The position numbers were made by a program, and so were the translations under genes. Positions 8,508 through 17,465 of a DNA stretch of 64,000 nucleotides are shown here, piece by piece. The stretch is from NCBI GenBank assembly GCA_910576385.1, contig CAJTIR010000007.1, positions 92,218 through 156,217 of the forward strand. Direction: 5' to 3'. The notes under the pieces were generated by a model. The model was not told where the DNA came from. It did no database searches and saw only the letters and a list, made by a program, of their open reading frames with translations. How positions within the stretch are numbered: position 1 is the stretch's first letter; every line of letters begins with the position of its first letter. The DNA comes from Lachnospiraceae bacterium. GTDB taxonomy: Bacteria; Bacillota; Clostridia; Lachnospirales; Lachnospiraceae.

Positions 8508-9107
8508 ATGGAAAAAATTATCTTTGCAACAGGAAATCAGGGGAAAATGAGGGAAGTGCGCAGCATTTTATCAGATTTAGACATGGAGATTTTATCTATG
8601 GCAGAAGCTGGTATTGAGGCTGAGATTGAGGAAAATGGTACAACTTTTGGCGAGAATGCGTTGATTAAAGCCCATGCCATTGCAGCGAAACTTTCAGATC
8701 AAGAGGTAATCGTACTTGCAGATGATTCCGGTTTGGAAGTGGATTACTTAAATAAAGAACCAGGCATTTACTCTGCAAGGTATATGGGTGAAGATACTTC
8801 CTATGAGATTAAAAACCAAAATATTATTGATCGGCTAAAGGGAGTGCCCAAGGAAAAAAGGAGTGCACGGTTTGTCTGTGCAATTGCCGCAGCATTTGCC
8901 AATGGAGAGGATTGTGTAGTTCAAGGGACGATAGAAGGTTATATCGGCTGGGAGCCGGCAGGAGAGAATGGATTTGGCTATGATCCAATTTTTTACGTAG
9001 ATCAATACAATTGCTCCACTGCGCAGCTTTCTATGGAAATTAAAAATCAGTTAAGCCATCGGGGAAAGGCATTGCGTGCCATGAAGGAAAAATTAGCGCA
9101 TAGATAA
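8508..9107 (+). CDS. rdgB: XTP/dITP diphosphatase (RdgB/HAM1 family)
   Basis: The canonical start MEKIIFATGNQGKMREVRSIL has the TGNxxK substrate loop. LADDSGLEVDYL and EPGIYSARYMG are the metal and base-recognition motifs, and ENGFGYDPIF is present. The enzyme hydrolyses non-canonical purine NTPs (XTP, dITP, ITP) to monophosphates and so cleans the nucleotide pool. 199 residues is the usual length. It lies in a tight run with the amidase gene (22 bp upstream) and the phosphoesterase gene (10 bp downstream), an order common in Firmicutes. Confidence 0.95.
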   Translation: MEKIIFATGNQGKMREVRSILSDLDMEILSMAEAGIEAEIEENGTTFGENALIKAHAIAAKLSDQEVIVLADDSGLEVDYLNKEPGIYSARYMGEDTSYEIKNQNIIDRLKGVPKEKRSARFVCAIAAAFANGEDCVVQGTIEGYIGWEPAGENGFGYDPIFYVDQYNCSTAQLSMEIKNQLSHRGKALRAMKEKLAHR

Positions 9108-9117
9108 GGAAAAAGTT

Positions 9118-9609
9118 ATGAAAATATTGATTGTTAGCGATACACATGGAAAACATAAAAATTTAAAAGAGATTTTGTCGCGAGAGAAAGAGATTGATTT
9201 AATGATACATCTGGGAGATGTTGAGGGAGGAGAAGAGGAGATTATACAGATGGCAGGATGTCCAGTAGAAATGGTCTCTGGAAATAACGATTTCTTTTGT
9301 GATCTGGAAAGGGAAAAGGAGCTTCAGATTGGCAAATATAAAGTACTGATCACGCATGGCCATTATTATTATGTGGCAATGGGAGTGGAGGATCTGCGCA
9401 AAGAGGCTTGCGGGCGTGGTATGGATATCGTGATGTTTGGACATACACACAGGCCATTTTTAGATAACAGCAAAGGTGTGATTGTGCTCAATCCAGGCAG
9501 CGTGTCTTATCCAAGGCAGGAGGGACATTTGCCCTCCTATGCTTTGATGGAGATTGATCAGAAAGGAGAAGCGCATTTTTCTATAGAATATTTAGATACT
9601 ACAGTATAA
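9118..9609 (+). CDS. yfcE: Metallophosphoesterase, YfcE/MJ0936 family
   Basis: 163 residues with the calcineurin-like metal ligands in order: SDTHG (DxH), HLGDVEG (GD), SGNNDF (GNxD), LITHGHYY (GH) and MFGHTHRPF (GHTH). NPGSVSYPR near the end is the family signature. The family members are phosphodiesterases with poorly defined natural substrates. It is the last gene of the rdgB run. Cytoplasmic; function by homology only. Confidence 0.92.
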   Translation: MKILIVSDTHGKHKNLKEILSREKEIDLMIHLGDVEGGEEEIIQMAGCPVEMVSGNNDFFCDLEREKELQIGKYKVLITHGHYYYVAMGVEDLRKEACGRGMDIVMFGHTHRPFLDNSKGVIVLNPGSVSYPRQEGHLPSYALMEIDQKGEAHFSIEYLDTTV

Positions 9610-9718
9610 TCAAGATAAAAGCCTAACACGGATGCTGGATATGTAGCAAAGGCAAGAGCGGGCGCAAGAATGCCGGATAATTAAAATAAGGGAATTAACG
9701 ATAAACAAGGAGGCGCAT

Positions 9719-11068
9719 ATGCAAAGAATAAGGTTTATGGCAGAGGAATTTTTTCGCAGTTTCCAGAAAAGTCTGTTTAAGAATATATTGTTAATGCTGA
9801 TGTTTTCCATAAGCCTGCTCATGGCAATTATCATGTGTTCCTATTATGTCGGCTTAGGGGAGAGGTATGAAACCACTACCCAGAAGGTGGACGGCAGGGA
9901 ATGGTATCCCTTGGATTTGATGACGGAAAGCGGCCAGGAAGTGAGTAACCAATTTACAACGGTAGGCCGTTGCCGCGATATGGTGGATTATTATGAGACG
10001 CTGAAATCACTGGAGGAGGCTCCGATTCTCAGCATACATACGTCACAGAGTGTTGGGCTGAAAGAGGAGGATGTAAAGAAATTCTTTGGTGAAAAAGATG
10101 TTCTTCCGTTTACAAGTGGTGGAGAAGTAAACGTGGCAGAAGTGCCGTTTTGGGACGGCGATACCTATTTGACAAGATCTATGAAGGGAGCGCAGGTTGA
10201 TCTGGGGGCTTACCGTTATTTTGGGCTGGGGACGCAGGAGGGGGAGGGGTTCACGGAGGAGAATATGACGATTCAGCGCGACGGAGACCCGATACCGCTC
10301 CTGCTCGGAAGCGATTATAAGGGGATCATTGAGGTTGGGGCAATCATAGACGTTAATTTTGAAATGTGCGCTTACCACTGTAAGGTGGTGGGCATCCTGG
10401 AAAAAGGCTCAAAACTGCCAGTACAGGGGTATATGGAGCTTGGGGAAGTTCAATACTTGGACAACCGGATTATCTTCCCATTTGGGGTCAGGCTTTTAGA
10501 GGATCCAAAGCGTGCGCAGCAGATGGAGCGCTATGCCTGGAATGCGTATATGGCGCTGCAGAGTGGAATTGCCCAGACAAAGGTGGAGCATATCCGGGAG
10601 CTGGTGGAGACATATGGGCAGATAGCGGATCAGTTTGGGTACCCGCCGGTACAGATCATCGGTACTTCTCTGGGGCTGGATTTGCTGCGCAGGGAGTCCG
10701 CCGCCAAAATCAGGATTTTGCTGATATTGACCGTTGTCCTTTTGTGCTTTTCTTTCTATGGGCTGTCTGTCACTTTCTATGATAAAATCCAGTCTAATAG
10801 TAAGAACTATGGGATTTATCTGATGAATGGATGTTCTCTGAGTATGATACTTGTGCCATGCCTCCTGGAAATTGCGGTAATATTATTTCCAGCCGTTGTA
10901 ATTGGAAGATATGTGCTTCCAGCCGCTGCGGTGTCTTATTTCCGGGCGGGGCCGATTATGCAGGCGGTATATATCATGATAGGCGCGGCGTTCCTTGTGG
11001 GCGCAGCTTCTTTAGTATATCTGATGCGCGGCGTGGATACGGAACATTTAATTAGGCAGAGAGATTAG
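9719..11068 (+). CDS. ABC transporter permease, FtsX-like (first of two)
   Basis: 449 residues starting MQRIRFMAEEFFRSFQ after AAGGAGGCGCAT. One membrane segment lies near residues 18-42. A large extracellular domain of about 280 residues follows, then three membrane segments at the C-terminus (ILLILTVVLLCFSFYGL, MILVPCLLEIAVILFPAVVI, AVYIMIGAAFLVGAASLVYL). This is the MacB/FtsX topology, typical of efflux or signal-sensing transporters rather than importers. It is followed by an ATPase gene, a second permease and a lipoprotein gene in one operon. The substrate is unknown. Codon use is visibly richer in G+C than in the flanking housekeeping genes. Confidence 0.78.
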   Translation: MQRIRFMAEEFFRSFQKSLFKNILLMLMFSISLLMAIIMCSYYVGLGERYETTTQKVDGREWYPLDLMTESGQEVSNQFTTVGRCRDMVDYYETLKSLEEAPILSIHTSQSVGLKEEDVKKFFGEKDVLPFTSGGEVNVAEVPFWDGDTYLTRSMKGAQVDLGAYRYFGLGTQEGEGFTEENMTIQRDGDPIPLLLGSDYKGIIEVGAIIDVNFEMCAYHCKVVGILEKGSKLPVQGYMELGEVQYLDNRIIFPFGVRLLEDPKRAQQMERYAWNAYMALQSGIAQTKVEHIRELVETYGQIADQFGYPPVQIIGTSLGLDLLRRESAAKIRILLILTVVLLCFSFYGLSVTFYDKIQSNSKNYGIYLMNGCSLSMILVPCLLEIAVILFPAVVIGRYVLPAAAVSYFRAGPIMQAVYIMIGAAFLVGAASLVYLMRGVDTEHLIRQRD

Positions 11069-11111
11069 GTAAGACTACATAAGTATTATAAGGGGAATGT
11101 GGAGGAGAGAT

Positions 11112-11816
11112 ATGGTTGAGTTAAAGAATGTAAGCAAGACATTTGGCAAAAAGGAAGCCCGCGTGGAAGCGCTGCGCGGAATCGATCTTTCCATTCGGGA
11201 AGGGGAACTGGTTGCCATTATGGGAAAGAGCGGTTCCGGCAAATCCACGCTTTTGAATATCCTGGGCGGGATGATGTCTATGGACAACGGCGAATATTGG
11301 TATGATGGGAAGACGGTTAATTTCAGAAGCCAGAGGGAACTGACAAAGTTTCGCCGCAATGAGGTGGGGTTCGTGGTACAGTATTTTGCCTTAGCGGATG
11401 ATTTGAATATTTTCCAGAATGTGGCGCTGCCGCTGAAATACCAGGGATATTCAAGGAAGAAGATAAAGGAAATGGTGATGGAAGCCTTACGGGAGCTGGA
11501 AATAGAGGACAAGGCGAAAGCGTACCCAAGTGAATTATCGGGCGGGCAGCAGCAGAGGGCGGCGATCGCACGGGCGGTTGTCAAGCAGCCGCGGCTGCTC
11601 CTCGCCGATGAACCGACGGGAAATCTTGATGAAGCGACTGGGGAGGCGGTACAGGAAATTTTTCATAAATTAAATAAAAATGGGAAGACGATTATCATTG
11701 TGACACATGACGCAAAGGTGGCAAAGCATTGTGAGCGGATCATTCACTTGAAGGACGGCATGGTCTCAGATGATGGGCTTGGCAGGGACGCCTATGAGGA
11801 AGAGGTGTTTGTATGA
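11112..11816 (+). CDS. ABC transporter ATP-binding protein (MacB/LolD type)
   Basis: The start is taken at MVELKNVSKTFGKK because GGAGGAGA lies directly upstream; the ATG at 11097 falls before that site. Motifs: Walker A GKSGSGKST, Q-loop VVQYFALADDL, signature LSGGQQQRAAIARA, Walker B LLLADEPTGNLD, H-loop VTHD. NLDEATG after Walker B is usual for the LolD/MacB/FtsE class. It energises the two flanking permeases and overlaps the second by four bases (ATGA), a sign of translational coupling. Confidence 0.93.
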   Translation: MVELKNVSKTFGKKEARVEALRGIDLSIREGELVAIMGKSGSGKSTLLNILGGMMSMDNGEYWYDGKTVNFRSQRELTKFRRNEVGFVVQYFALADDLNIFQNVALPLKYQGYSRKKIKEMVMEALRELEIEDKAKAYPSELSGGQQQRAAIARAVVKQPRLLLADEPTGNLDEATGEAVQEIFHKLNKNGKTIIIVTHDAKVAKHCERIIHLKDGMVSDDGLGRDAYEEEVFV

Positions 11817-12859
11817 AGATAGCCGGCAAAAAACTTCCGAAGGGAACTTTCTTTCTGTTTCTAAGTTTTATGATGGTTTCTTTGTGCTTGCTGCTGATTG
11901 TGTCGGCAACGCGTAGCGAGCGCATTAACAACCTCAGTCAGAACATGCTGTATACCGGTCATGAACGGTCATTTTACATTGACGACGCCAAAGAGAACGG
12001 GTTATGGGAAAAGGTGATGCCGGAACTTGCAGGACAGCACAAGGATTTTGCGATTTATCTTCCCATGCGGACGCCGGAAATCGTGATGCGCGGCGTCTGT
12101 GTCAAGGGCAGGGTGGAAGTTCCGCCAATGATAGAGGGAAAATATTTCGATTTTGATACCTCATGGTCAGATACACCGTGTATTGTGCTGGGCAAGGATT
12201 GTCAGGAGGGGATTACCGAACGGAACGGGAAGAAGTATTATACCTATGGGGGAACAGACTTTGAGGTGCTCGGCGTCATGGGAACGAAAGAGGAGAGCAG
12301 GCTGAACCGCATGGCGTTGTTGGATTTCAAATCGGCCGTCCGCATGGTGGGAGTCAATACCGATTACATACTTGACGCCAAGAAGGAATCTGCTCTGGTA
12401 GATATTGCGCAGGATATGCATGAATTTTCCCTCCGTTATCATGCAACAGACGTAAAGATTTATGAGGGGGAGGTGGAACGAATCTCATTTATGGCGCGTT
12501 TTCTGTCGAGCGACGCCATCATGGACACTATGTATGTCATGATATTGGTTAGTTTTTCTTTGAGTACGATTCTAGTAACCTTTATTTGGCTCCGTTTCCG
12601 CAGGCCGTTGTTTTTTGCCTGCCAGCTCTGCGGCTATGGGGAACGAATGAAGGGGATGGAGACGGCGAAACGTTACTATCTTGCGGCAGGCGTCGGTTTT
12701 GCTGCGGGGCTGTTTCTGATGACACTGTTTTCCCTGGCGCTGGAAGAGATACAGATGAAGGCGATGGATATTGTGCAGGCGTTTGGGATGACTGTGGGAC
12801 TTGGCACGGTAATCTTGTTTTTCTGTTATCTGATAGATAGCAGGAAAACGAAAAAGTAA
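11813..12859 (+). CDS. ABC transporter permease, FtsX-like (second)
   Basis: 348 residues with an N-terminal membrane segment (FFLFLSFMMVSLCLLLIVSA), an extracellular domain of about 200 residues and three C-terminal segments. It lacks close similarity to the first permease but shares its topology, so the transporter is probably a heterodimer. The start ATG overlaps the stop of the ATPase gene. A short gap leads to a lipoprotein gene. The substrate is unknown. Confidence 0.75.
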   Translation: MKIAGKKLPKGTFFLFLSFMMVSLCLLLIVSATRSERINNLSQNMLYTGHERSFYIDDAKENGLWEKVMPELAGQHKDFAIYLPMRTPEIVMRGVCVKGRVEVPPMIEGKYFDFDTSWSDTPCIVLGKDCQEGITERNGKKYYTYGGTDFEVLGVMGTKEESRLNRMALLDFKSAVRMVGVNTDYILDAKKESALVDIAQDMHEFSLRYHATDVKIYEGEVERISFMARFLSSDAIMDTMYVMILVSFSLSTILVTFIWLRFRRPLFFACQLCGYGERMKGMETAKRYYLAAGVGFAAGLFLMTLFSLALEEIQMKAMDIVQAFGMTVGLGTVILFFCYLIDSRKTKK

Positions 12860-12899
12860 GAACATAGCAGCCAATCAAAGAGAGTGTCTGGAAAGGAAG

Positions 12900-13391
12900 A
12901 TGAAAATGAAAAAAATTCGGATTAGCGCAATGGTTTTGATTGTCCTGCTGGCTTGTTTGGCCGGCGGATGCACAGGGAAGGATTATGCTGATATGGTAGA
13001 AAACCATGCGGCAATCAAGACGTATCGGGATGGCGTCTGGGGCGTCCGGTATCTCTCCGTGAATACTATGGCAACAACCCCAGGAATCACTGAGAGCGTA
13101 ACGGTGCGGGTATCTCTCAATGTGAACGGGGACATGACAGAGAAGCAGATGCTGGATGTTATGGATTACTATGAATTTACCAGAAATGCTTCGTTTGATG
13201 AGAATTTGCAGTACAAAGGAGAGACGGACACAAATTATAATTGTTATGCGGTGTTCTACCGGGGAGAGACAGACGAGGAGATACGCAGAATCAAGTATCA
13301 TAATGGGAAGGAAACAGAGCCGGCGGAGAAAGAAAAGTCGATGTTCCCGATACCAGAACTGCATTCAGATCAGGTAAGCGAGAACCCATAG
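12900..13391 (+). CDS. Putative lipoprotein of the ABC operon
   Basis: 163 residues. MKMKKIRISAMVLIVLLACLAGGC is a type II signal peptide with lipobox LAGGC, so the mature protein should be lipidated on Cys24 or nearby. The rest is a small soluble domain without a recognised family (TESVTVRVSLNVNGDMTEKQMLDVMDYYEF...). A GGAAAGGA site precedes the start. Its place at the end of the permease operon suggests an extracellular accessory subunit. An alternative start two codons downstream changes little. Confidence 0.7.
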   Translation: MKMKKIRISAMVLIVLLACLAGGCTGKDYADMVENHAAIKTYRDGVWGVRYLSVNTMATTPGITESVTVRVSLNVNGDMTEKQMLDVMDYYEFTRNASFDENLQYKGETDTNYNCYAVFYRGETDEEIRRIKYHNGKETEPAEKEKSMFPIPELHSDQVSENP

Positions 13392-13428
13392 GCGTAATGT
13401 TATAATTGTAAATATTTTGTTATTATTC

Positions 13429-13487
13429 GCGCGAGCAATGTACCGCAGGGCACTTAGAAAGCAGCCTTGTTTGCATGGATATTTGAC
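13429..13487. repeat. Short repeat shared with the pyrE upstream region
   Basis: The stretch GCGCGAGCAATGTACCGC ... ACTTAGAAA ... CATGGATATTTGAC matches 31130-31206 (GCGAGCATTGTACCG ... ACTTAGGAAA ... CATGGATATTTGAC). The two copies keep order and orientation but differ in the middle. It has no coding potential. The function is unknown. Confidence 0.55.
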
Positions 13488-13684
13488 TGTGATAAAAAGT
13501 TTCCTGTATGCAGTGGAACAGTAGAACAGGAATTACTTAGCTTAGAGATAACATATATATACATCCTGCTGATACATTGCTTGCAGATACCGCCAGCTTG
13601 TACCTGTTGTCTGAAACACAATTTTGAGCATTATCCGAATCTGGAAGCGCTTTTGAAAAAAATTAAAAAAAATTAAAAAAGCTA

Positions 13685-13713
13685 TTGACATTTGGACAAG
13701 AGTAACATATAAT
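13685..13713 (+). promoter_or_regulatory. Consensus sigma-A promoter of the tRNA cluster
   Basis: TTGACA and TATAAT are separated by exactly 17 bp, both perfect consensus hexamers. They lie about 50 bp before the first tRNA, as expected for a strong stable-RNA promoter. Confidence 0.92.
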
Positions 13714-13761
13714 ATATCTTGCGTCACGGTTGATACAGATATGAATGTGCAGCCTGATTAT

Positions 13762-13836
13762 CGGGGTGTGGCTCAGCTTGGCTAGAGCGCCTGGTTTGGG
13801 ACCAGGAGGTCGCAGGTTCGAATCCTGTCACCCCGA
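13762..13836 (+). tRNA. tRNA-Pro (TGG)
   Basis: Acceptor CGGGGTG/CACCCCG. The anticodon stem CCTGG/CCAGG holds loop TTTGGGA with anticodon TGG. The T arm has GTTCGAATC. First gene of the cluster; no encoded CCA. Confidence 0.95.
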
Positions 13837-13842
13837 TTGTGT

Positions 13843-13913
13843 GCGGGTGTAGTTCAATGGTAGAACACCAGCCTTCCAAGCTGGATACGTGGGTTCGATT
13901 CCCATCACCCGCT
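13843..13913 (+). tRNA. tRNA-Gly (TCC)
   Basis: Acceptor GCGGGTG/CACCCGC. Anticodon stem CCAGC/GCTGG, loop CTTCCAA, anticodon TCC. It lies seven bases after tRNA-Pro. Confidence 0.95.
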
Positions 13914-14012
13914 TGCGTCTAGCTTTGGCAAGGGCGTGGGCAGAGGGTCAGCATACAGTTGTATGTTAGATGTCTTGCTGATAGCTTCGGGTTTGAAGAA
14001 GTGGTATTGTTC

Positions 14013-14086
<74 letters not shown>

Positions 14087-14131
14087 TTTTCTCTTGAAAG
14101 AGGATGATACGGGAACCATCCCTAAGATTAT

Positions 14132-14206
14132 GGTGGGTATAGCGCAGTTGGTTAGCGCGCCAGATTGTGGCTCTGGAGGCCCAGGGTTCGAATCCCTGTA
14201 TCCACC
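14132..14206 (+). tRNA. tRNA-His (GTG)
   Basis: Acceptor GTGGGTA/TATCCAC with an additional G-1:C73 pair, the histidine identity feature. Anticodon stem CCAGA/TCTGG, loop TTGTGGC, anticodon GTG. Confidence 0.95.
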
Positions 14207-14299
14207 CTCAGTGACAGACGGGTATATTTGGAAGATTATTTTTGTAGTCTGCGTCTTTCACACTGCAGGATTTCTGTCTGAGAATCGCTGTGTGTTTAA

Positions 14300-14371
14300 T
14301 GGGCTATCGCCAAGCGGTAAGGCACAGGACTTTGACTCCTGCATTCGCTGGTTCAAATCCAGCTAGCCCAG
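14300..14371 (+). tRNA. tRNA-Gln (TTG)
   Basis: Acceptor TGGGCTA/TAGCCCA. Anticodon stem CAGGA/TCCTG, loop CTTTGAC, anticodon TTG. T loop TTCAAAT. Confidence 0.95.
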
Positions 14372-14380
14372 TTTATTTAT

Positions 14381-14453
14381 GGGATATTAGCTCAGTCGGT
14401 AGAGCACTTGACTTTTAATCAAGTTGTCCGGGGTTCGAATCCCCGATGTCTCA
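14381..14453 (+). tRNA. tRNA-Lys (TTT)
   Basis: Acceptor GGGATAT/ATGTCTC with G.U pairs. Anticodon stem CTTGA/TCAAG, loop CTTTTAA, anticodon TTT. Confidence 0.95.
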
Positions 14454-14467
14454 TGATTTAATGAGTG

Positions 14468-14500
14468 GAATCCTTGGTTTACAAGGATTCTTATTTTTCT
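14468..14500 (+). terminator. Terminator between tRNA-Lys and tRNA-Leu
   Basis: GAATCCTTG and CAAGGATTC pair around five bases and a T-rich tract follows. It probably ends most transcripts of the six upstream tRNAs, so tRNA-Leu may depend on read-through or its own promoter. Confidence 0.8.
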
Positions 14501-14512
14501 CTTTTGTGTTAA

Positions 14513-14594
14513 GCGGATATGGCGGAATTGGCAGACGCGATAGATTTAGGTTCTATTGTCAAACGACGTGCAGGTTCAAGTCCTGTTATCCGCA
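14513..14594 (+). tRNA. tRNA-Leu (TAG)
   Basis: An 82-nt class II tRNA with a long variable arm. Acceptor GCGGATA/TATCCGC, anticodon stem ATAGA/TCTAT, loop TTTAGGT, anticodon TAG. Last gene of the cluster. Confidence 0.94.
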
Positions 14595-14605
14595 CGATTT
14601 AGAAT

Positions 14606-14659
14606 AGCCGTAAATCCAAGGTTTTCTTAGTGAAATCAAGGGTTTGCGGCTGTTTTTTG
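14606..14659 (+). terminator. Terminator after tRNA-Leu
   Basis: AGCCGTAAATCC pairs with GGGTTTGCGGCT through G.U pairs, and six Ts follow. Confidence 0.75.
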
Positions 14660-14710
14660 TCATTTGGGAAATTATTTTTGAATTTATTTGTGCCATTGGT
14701 ATCATATTTC

Positions 14711-14739
14711 TTGACACCCTATTTTGGGGATTGTATACT
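14711..14739 (+). promoter_or_regulatory. Sigma-A-type promoter of the histidine kinase gene
   Basis: TTGACA, a 17-bp spacer, then TATACT, about 85 bp before the kinase start and beyond the tRNA terminator. Confidence 0.75.
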
Positions 14740-14825
14740 TTACTATAGTGAGACCGGAAACGGGAGAACAGAAGAATTAGGACAGCAGAAGGATGAAAGA
14801 CTGTATCTGGAAAGAGGTGGATGTG

Positions 14826-16262
14826 ATGGGACAGGAAGCATTGCAGGGAGAGGACATATATAATTTTGCAGACCAATCCCTGGAAATTATCATAAGGTTT
14901 GACGACCAGGGAAAAATTTTGTACGGAAATGCATTGGCAAAGGAAGAGTTGGGGTATGGTGAGGAATTAACAGATATCAGCTTAGATGTTTTGTTTCCGG
15001 CAGAACTTTCTTCCGAAGATAGTACATTTCCGATAGATATTGTGGCAAAGTTGAAGGAAGGGACTATGTACCGCAAAAATGGAACTTGTTTTCCGGTACG
15101 TATGAGTGTCGTGGCAGAAGGCGGCCGTAATCTTTTGTTTGCTATCAATATTGCCAAACGTATTGAGACGGAACGTAAGCTTGTGCGCATGAAAGAAGAG
15201 ATGGAGGAGACCATTAAGGTTCGAAATGAATTTGTGGCCAATGTGACTCATGAACTTCGGACGCCAGTCAATGGAATACGGGGTCATGTGACGAATCTGT
15301 TGGAGACAGAAGTCAGCAAAGAAGTGAAAAATACGATGGACATTGTGATCCGCTGCTGTGAAAATATGTCTGCCATTATCAATAATATTTTGGATTTCTC
15401 TAAATTGGAAGCAGGGAAATTTGTGATTGAGCAAAAGGAATTTAATTTTTATAAAATGGTGAACCATGCAGTGGAGACAAATATTACAGCGATCAATGCC
15501 AAAGGTTTGCATATTATGGTTAATATTGACAAGGTGATTCCTGAGTATCTGGTGGGAGATGAATTGCGGCTGACACAAATCCTGAATAATCTGCTTTCGA
15601 ATGCTGTAAAATTTACTAGTGTTGGATATATTAATATAGAAGTAACTAGGACAGTGCAGTTTGATGATGAGATTGAACTGTTTTTTGTGGTTTCAGATAC
15701 AGGGATTGGGATCTCGCCTGAGGAAAAAGATAAGTTGTTTAAGAGCTTTTCACAGGTGGATGCTTCTATTACCAGAAAGTATGGCGGCACGGGATTGGGA
15801 CTGGCAATCACCAAGCAGTTGATTGAATTGATGCATGGCAGTATTCATCTGGACAGCGAAAAGGGAAAGGGAAGCAGTTTTTCCTTCTCAGTCCGCTTAC
15901 ATATGGCAGAGGATGCCAGACAGGAAGGCCAAAGCAGTGAACAGTTTGAATTTATCAATCAGAATCAGGATATGTCCCAATTTGACAATCTGGAGGAAAT
16001 TTTTCAGTTTGGCACTGCTGAGAATATCAAGGAGCTTACTGGCAAAATGGAGAAATTGATCTTATGTATGGAGGTGGAAGCCTGGGATAAGGCAGAAGCA
16101 TTTGCGCATAATATCAAAGAATTGGTGGAGCAAGGACCGAAGGAGATTAAGAAAGCTGCTTTTCGTCTGGAAATGAATGTGCGGAAGGCAAATTATGATA
16201 AGAGTGTGGAACAGTACAATAATTTGAAAACATTATTTGAGGAGAATGTCGGAGGAAAATAA
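14826..16262 (+). CDS. PAS-type sensor histidine kinase with C-terminal Hpt-like region
   Basis: The start is chosen at MGQEALQGEDIYNF, five bases after AGAGGTGG; an ATG 11 codons earlier abuts its site. No membrane segment is seen, so the kinase is cytoplasmic. A PAS-like sensor occupies about residues 10-110. A HisKA domain follows with VTHELRTPVNG (phospho-acceptor His near 142), then HATPase boxes LSNAVKF, DTGIGI and GTGLGLAI. The last 100 residues contain EAFAHNIKELVEQGPKEIKK and a helix with RLEM, which resembles a worn Hpt domain. Its stop is one base before the REC-HD-GYP gene, so the two probably form a kinase-regulator pair. Confidence 0.85.
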   Translation: MGQEALQGEDIYNFADQSLEIIIRFDDQGKILYGNALAKEELGYGEELTDISLDVLFPAELSSEDSTFPIDIVAKLKEGTMYRKNGTCFPVRMSVVAEGGRNLLFAINIAKRIETERKLVRMKEEMEETIKVRNEFVANVTHELRTPVNGIRGHVTNLLETEVSKEVKNTMDIVIRCCENMSAIINNILDFSKLEAGKFVIEQKEFNFYKMVNHAVETNITAINAKGLHIMVNIDKVIPEYLVGDELRLTQILNNLLSNAVKFTSVGYINIEVTRTVQFDDEIELFFVVSDTGIGISPEEKDKLFKSFSQVDASITRKYGGTGLGLAITKQLIELMHGSIHLDSEKGKGSSFSFSVRLHMAEDARQEGQSSEQFEFINQNQDMSQFDNLEEIFQFGTAENIKELTGKMEKLILCMEVEAWDKAEAFAHNIKELVEQGPKEIKKAAFRLEMNVRKANYDKSVEQYNNLKTLFEENVGGK

Positions 16263-16263
16263 G

Positions 16264-17343
16264 ATGGAAAATACGGAAAAGCCTGGGACAGCGCCAAAGA
16301 TTTTGATTGTAGACGATGTGGAAACCAATTTGATGATTTTGGAAAATATGATACAAGAGATGGGATATATTCCCCAATGTGCGTCCAGCGCTGCTGAGGC
16401 TGCAGCGCTGATTGCAGACAGCCGGCCGCAGTTAATTCTTTTGGATGTGTTTATGCCAGAGATGGATGGATATGAATTTTGTGAACGTTTGAAAGAAAAT
16501 TCGATTACCCGTGATATCCCTGTTATTTTTATTTCGGCGGCTGATTCCAGTGAAGATAAAGTTAGAGGTTTTAAGCTTGGGGCAGTAGATTATATCGCCA
16601 AGCCATTTGAGATCACAGAAGTGACCATGCGGGTGAAAAACCATGTCGGACTTTATGAGATGCAGCAGGAGCTGGAGATGAGCAACCGCAGGCTGCATAC
16701 CGTAATCAGCAGTCAGGCAAGGCGGATTGAAGATGAGCAGAAGCATATCCTCTATGCGCTGGCAGCCTTGACAGAGGAGCGGGACGCACAGACAGATAAT
16801 CATATGGAAAATGTTGCATATAATTGTCGAACGCTGGCACAAAGCTTACAGTTTAGCCCAGAATTTACAGAGGAGATTTCTGAGGGATTTATTGATACTA
16901 TAGAGGTGGCGTCCAGGCTTCATGATATCGGAAAGCTCCAGATTCCCAAAGATTTGCTGATGGTTCTTGATACATGGGATCCACAGGAGTTAAAGGAAGG
17001 CAAAAATCACGCGCTCCAGGGCGCTGAGATTTTAGAGAGAGTATATCAAAATACCCCTGGTAATACTTTCCTGCCAATGGCGATTGAAATTGCCCGTTAC
17101 CATCATGCCCGTTGGGATGGAAAAGGATATCCGTTTGAACTGGCAGGAAAAGAGATTCCACTCTCAGCTCGAATTACAATGATTGCGGATGTTTATGATA
17201 CTTTGATGGGAGAGCCTGAAAACAGGGAATCTGATGCGTTGGAGAATTGTTTTATGTTTATCGAACAAGGGAGCGGAACTTGGTTTGATCCAGAGATTGT
17301 GGATGTGTTTTTAAAGGTGAAAAAGCGTTTACGGCATAGTTAA
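16264..17343 (+). CDS. Response regulator with HD-GYP domain (c-di-GMP phosphodiesterase type)
   Basis: The start is the ATG of MENTEKPGTAPKILIVDDV, eight bases after GGAGG; the longer frame reads into the kinase gene. The receiver has phospho-acceptor Asp61 (ILLDVFMPEMDG) and Lys in IAKPF. A helical linker leads to an HD-GYP domain with SRLHDIGKLQIP and YHHARWDGKGYPFELAGKEIP, including the GYP-type motif that marks c-di-GMP hydrolases. The probable output is a change in cyclic dinucleotide level under control of the upstream kinase. 359 residues is usual for RpfG-like proteins. Which dinucleotide it cleaves is not shown by sequence. Confidence 0.88.
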   Translation: MENTEKPGTAPKILIVDDVETNLMILENMIQEMGYIPQCASSAAEAAALIADSRPQLILLDVFMPEMDGYEFCERLKENSITRDIPVIFISAADSSEDKVRGFKLGAVDYIAKPFEITEVTMRVKNHVGLYEMQQELEMSNRRLHTVISSQARRIEDEQKHILYALAALTEERDAQTDNHMENVAYNCRTLAQSLQFSPEFTEEISEGFIDTIEVASRLHDIGKLQIPKDLLMVLDTWDPQELKEGKNHALQGAEILERVYQNTPGNTFLPMAIEIARYHHARWDGKGYPFELAGKEIPLSARITMIADVYDTLMGEPENRESDALENCFMFIEQGSGTWFDPEIVDVFLKVKKRLRHS

Positions 17344-17383
17344 ATATTAGAAAAAAGACTGCTTTTTTCAGGCAGGAACGCAT

Positions 17384-17412
17384 TTGACAAATAGGGAGAA
17401 ATATAGTATCAT
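17384..17412 (+). promoter_or_regulatory. Sigma-A-type promoter of the che operon
   Basis: TTGACA and TATCAT separated by 17 bp, about 55 bp before cheR, in the only gap between the HD-GYP gene and the chemotaxis genes. Confidence 0.7.
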
Positions 17413-17465
17413 ATAGCCGATAAAGTGAGAGATAGGCAGAAATTTTTGGTAATAGGAGCAAGAAA

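Noticed and set aside
12582..13364. Reverse-strand frame of 260 codons
   Set aside because: Opposite the second ABC permease and the lipoprotein gene; no start context.
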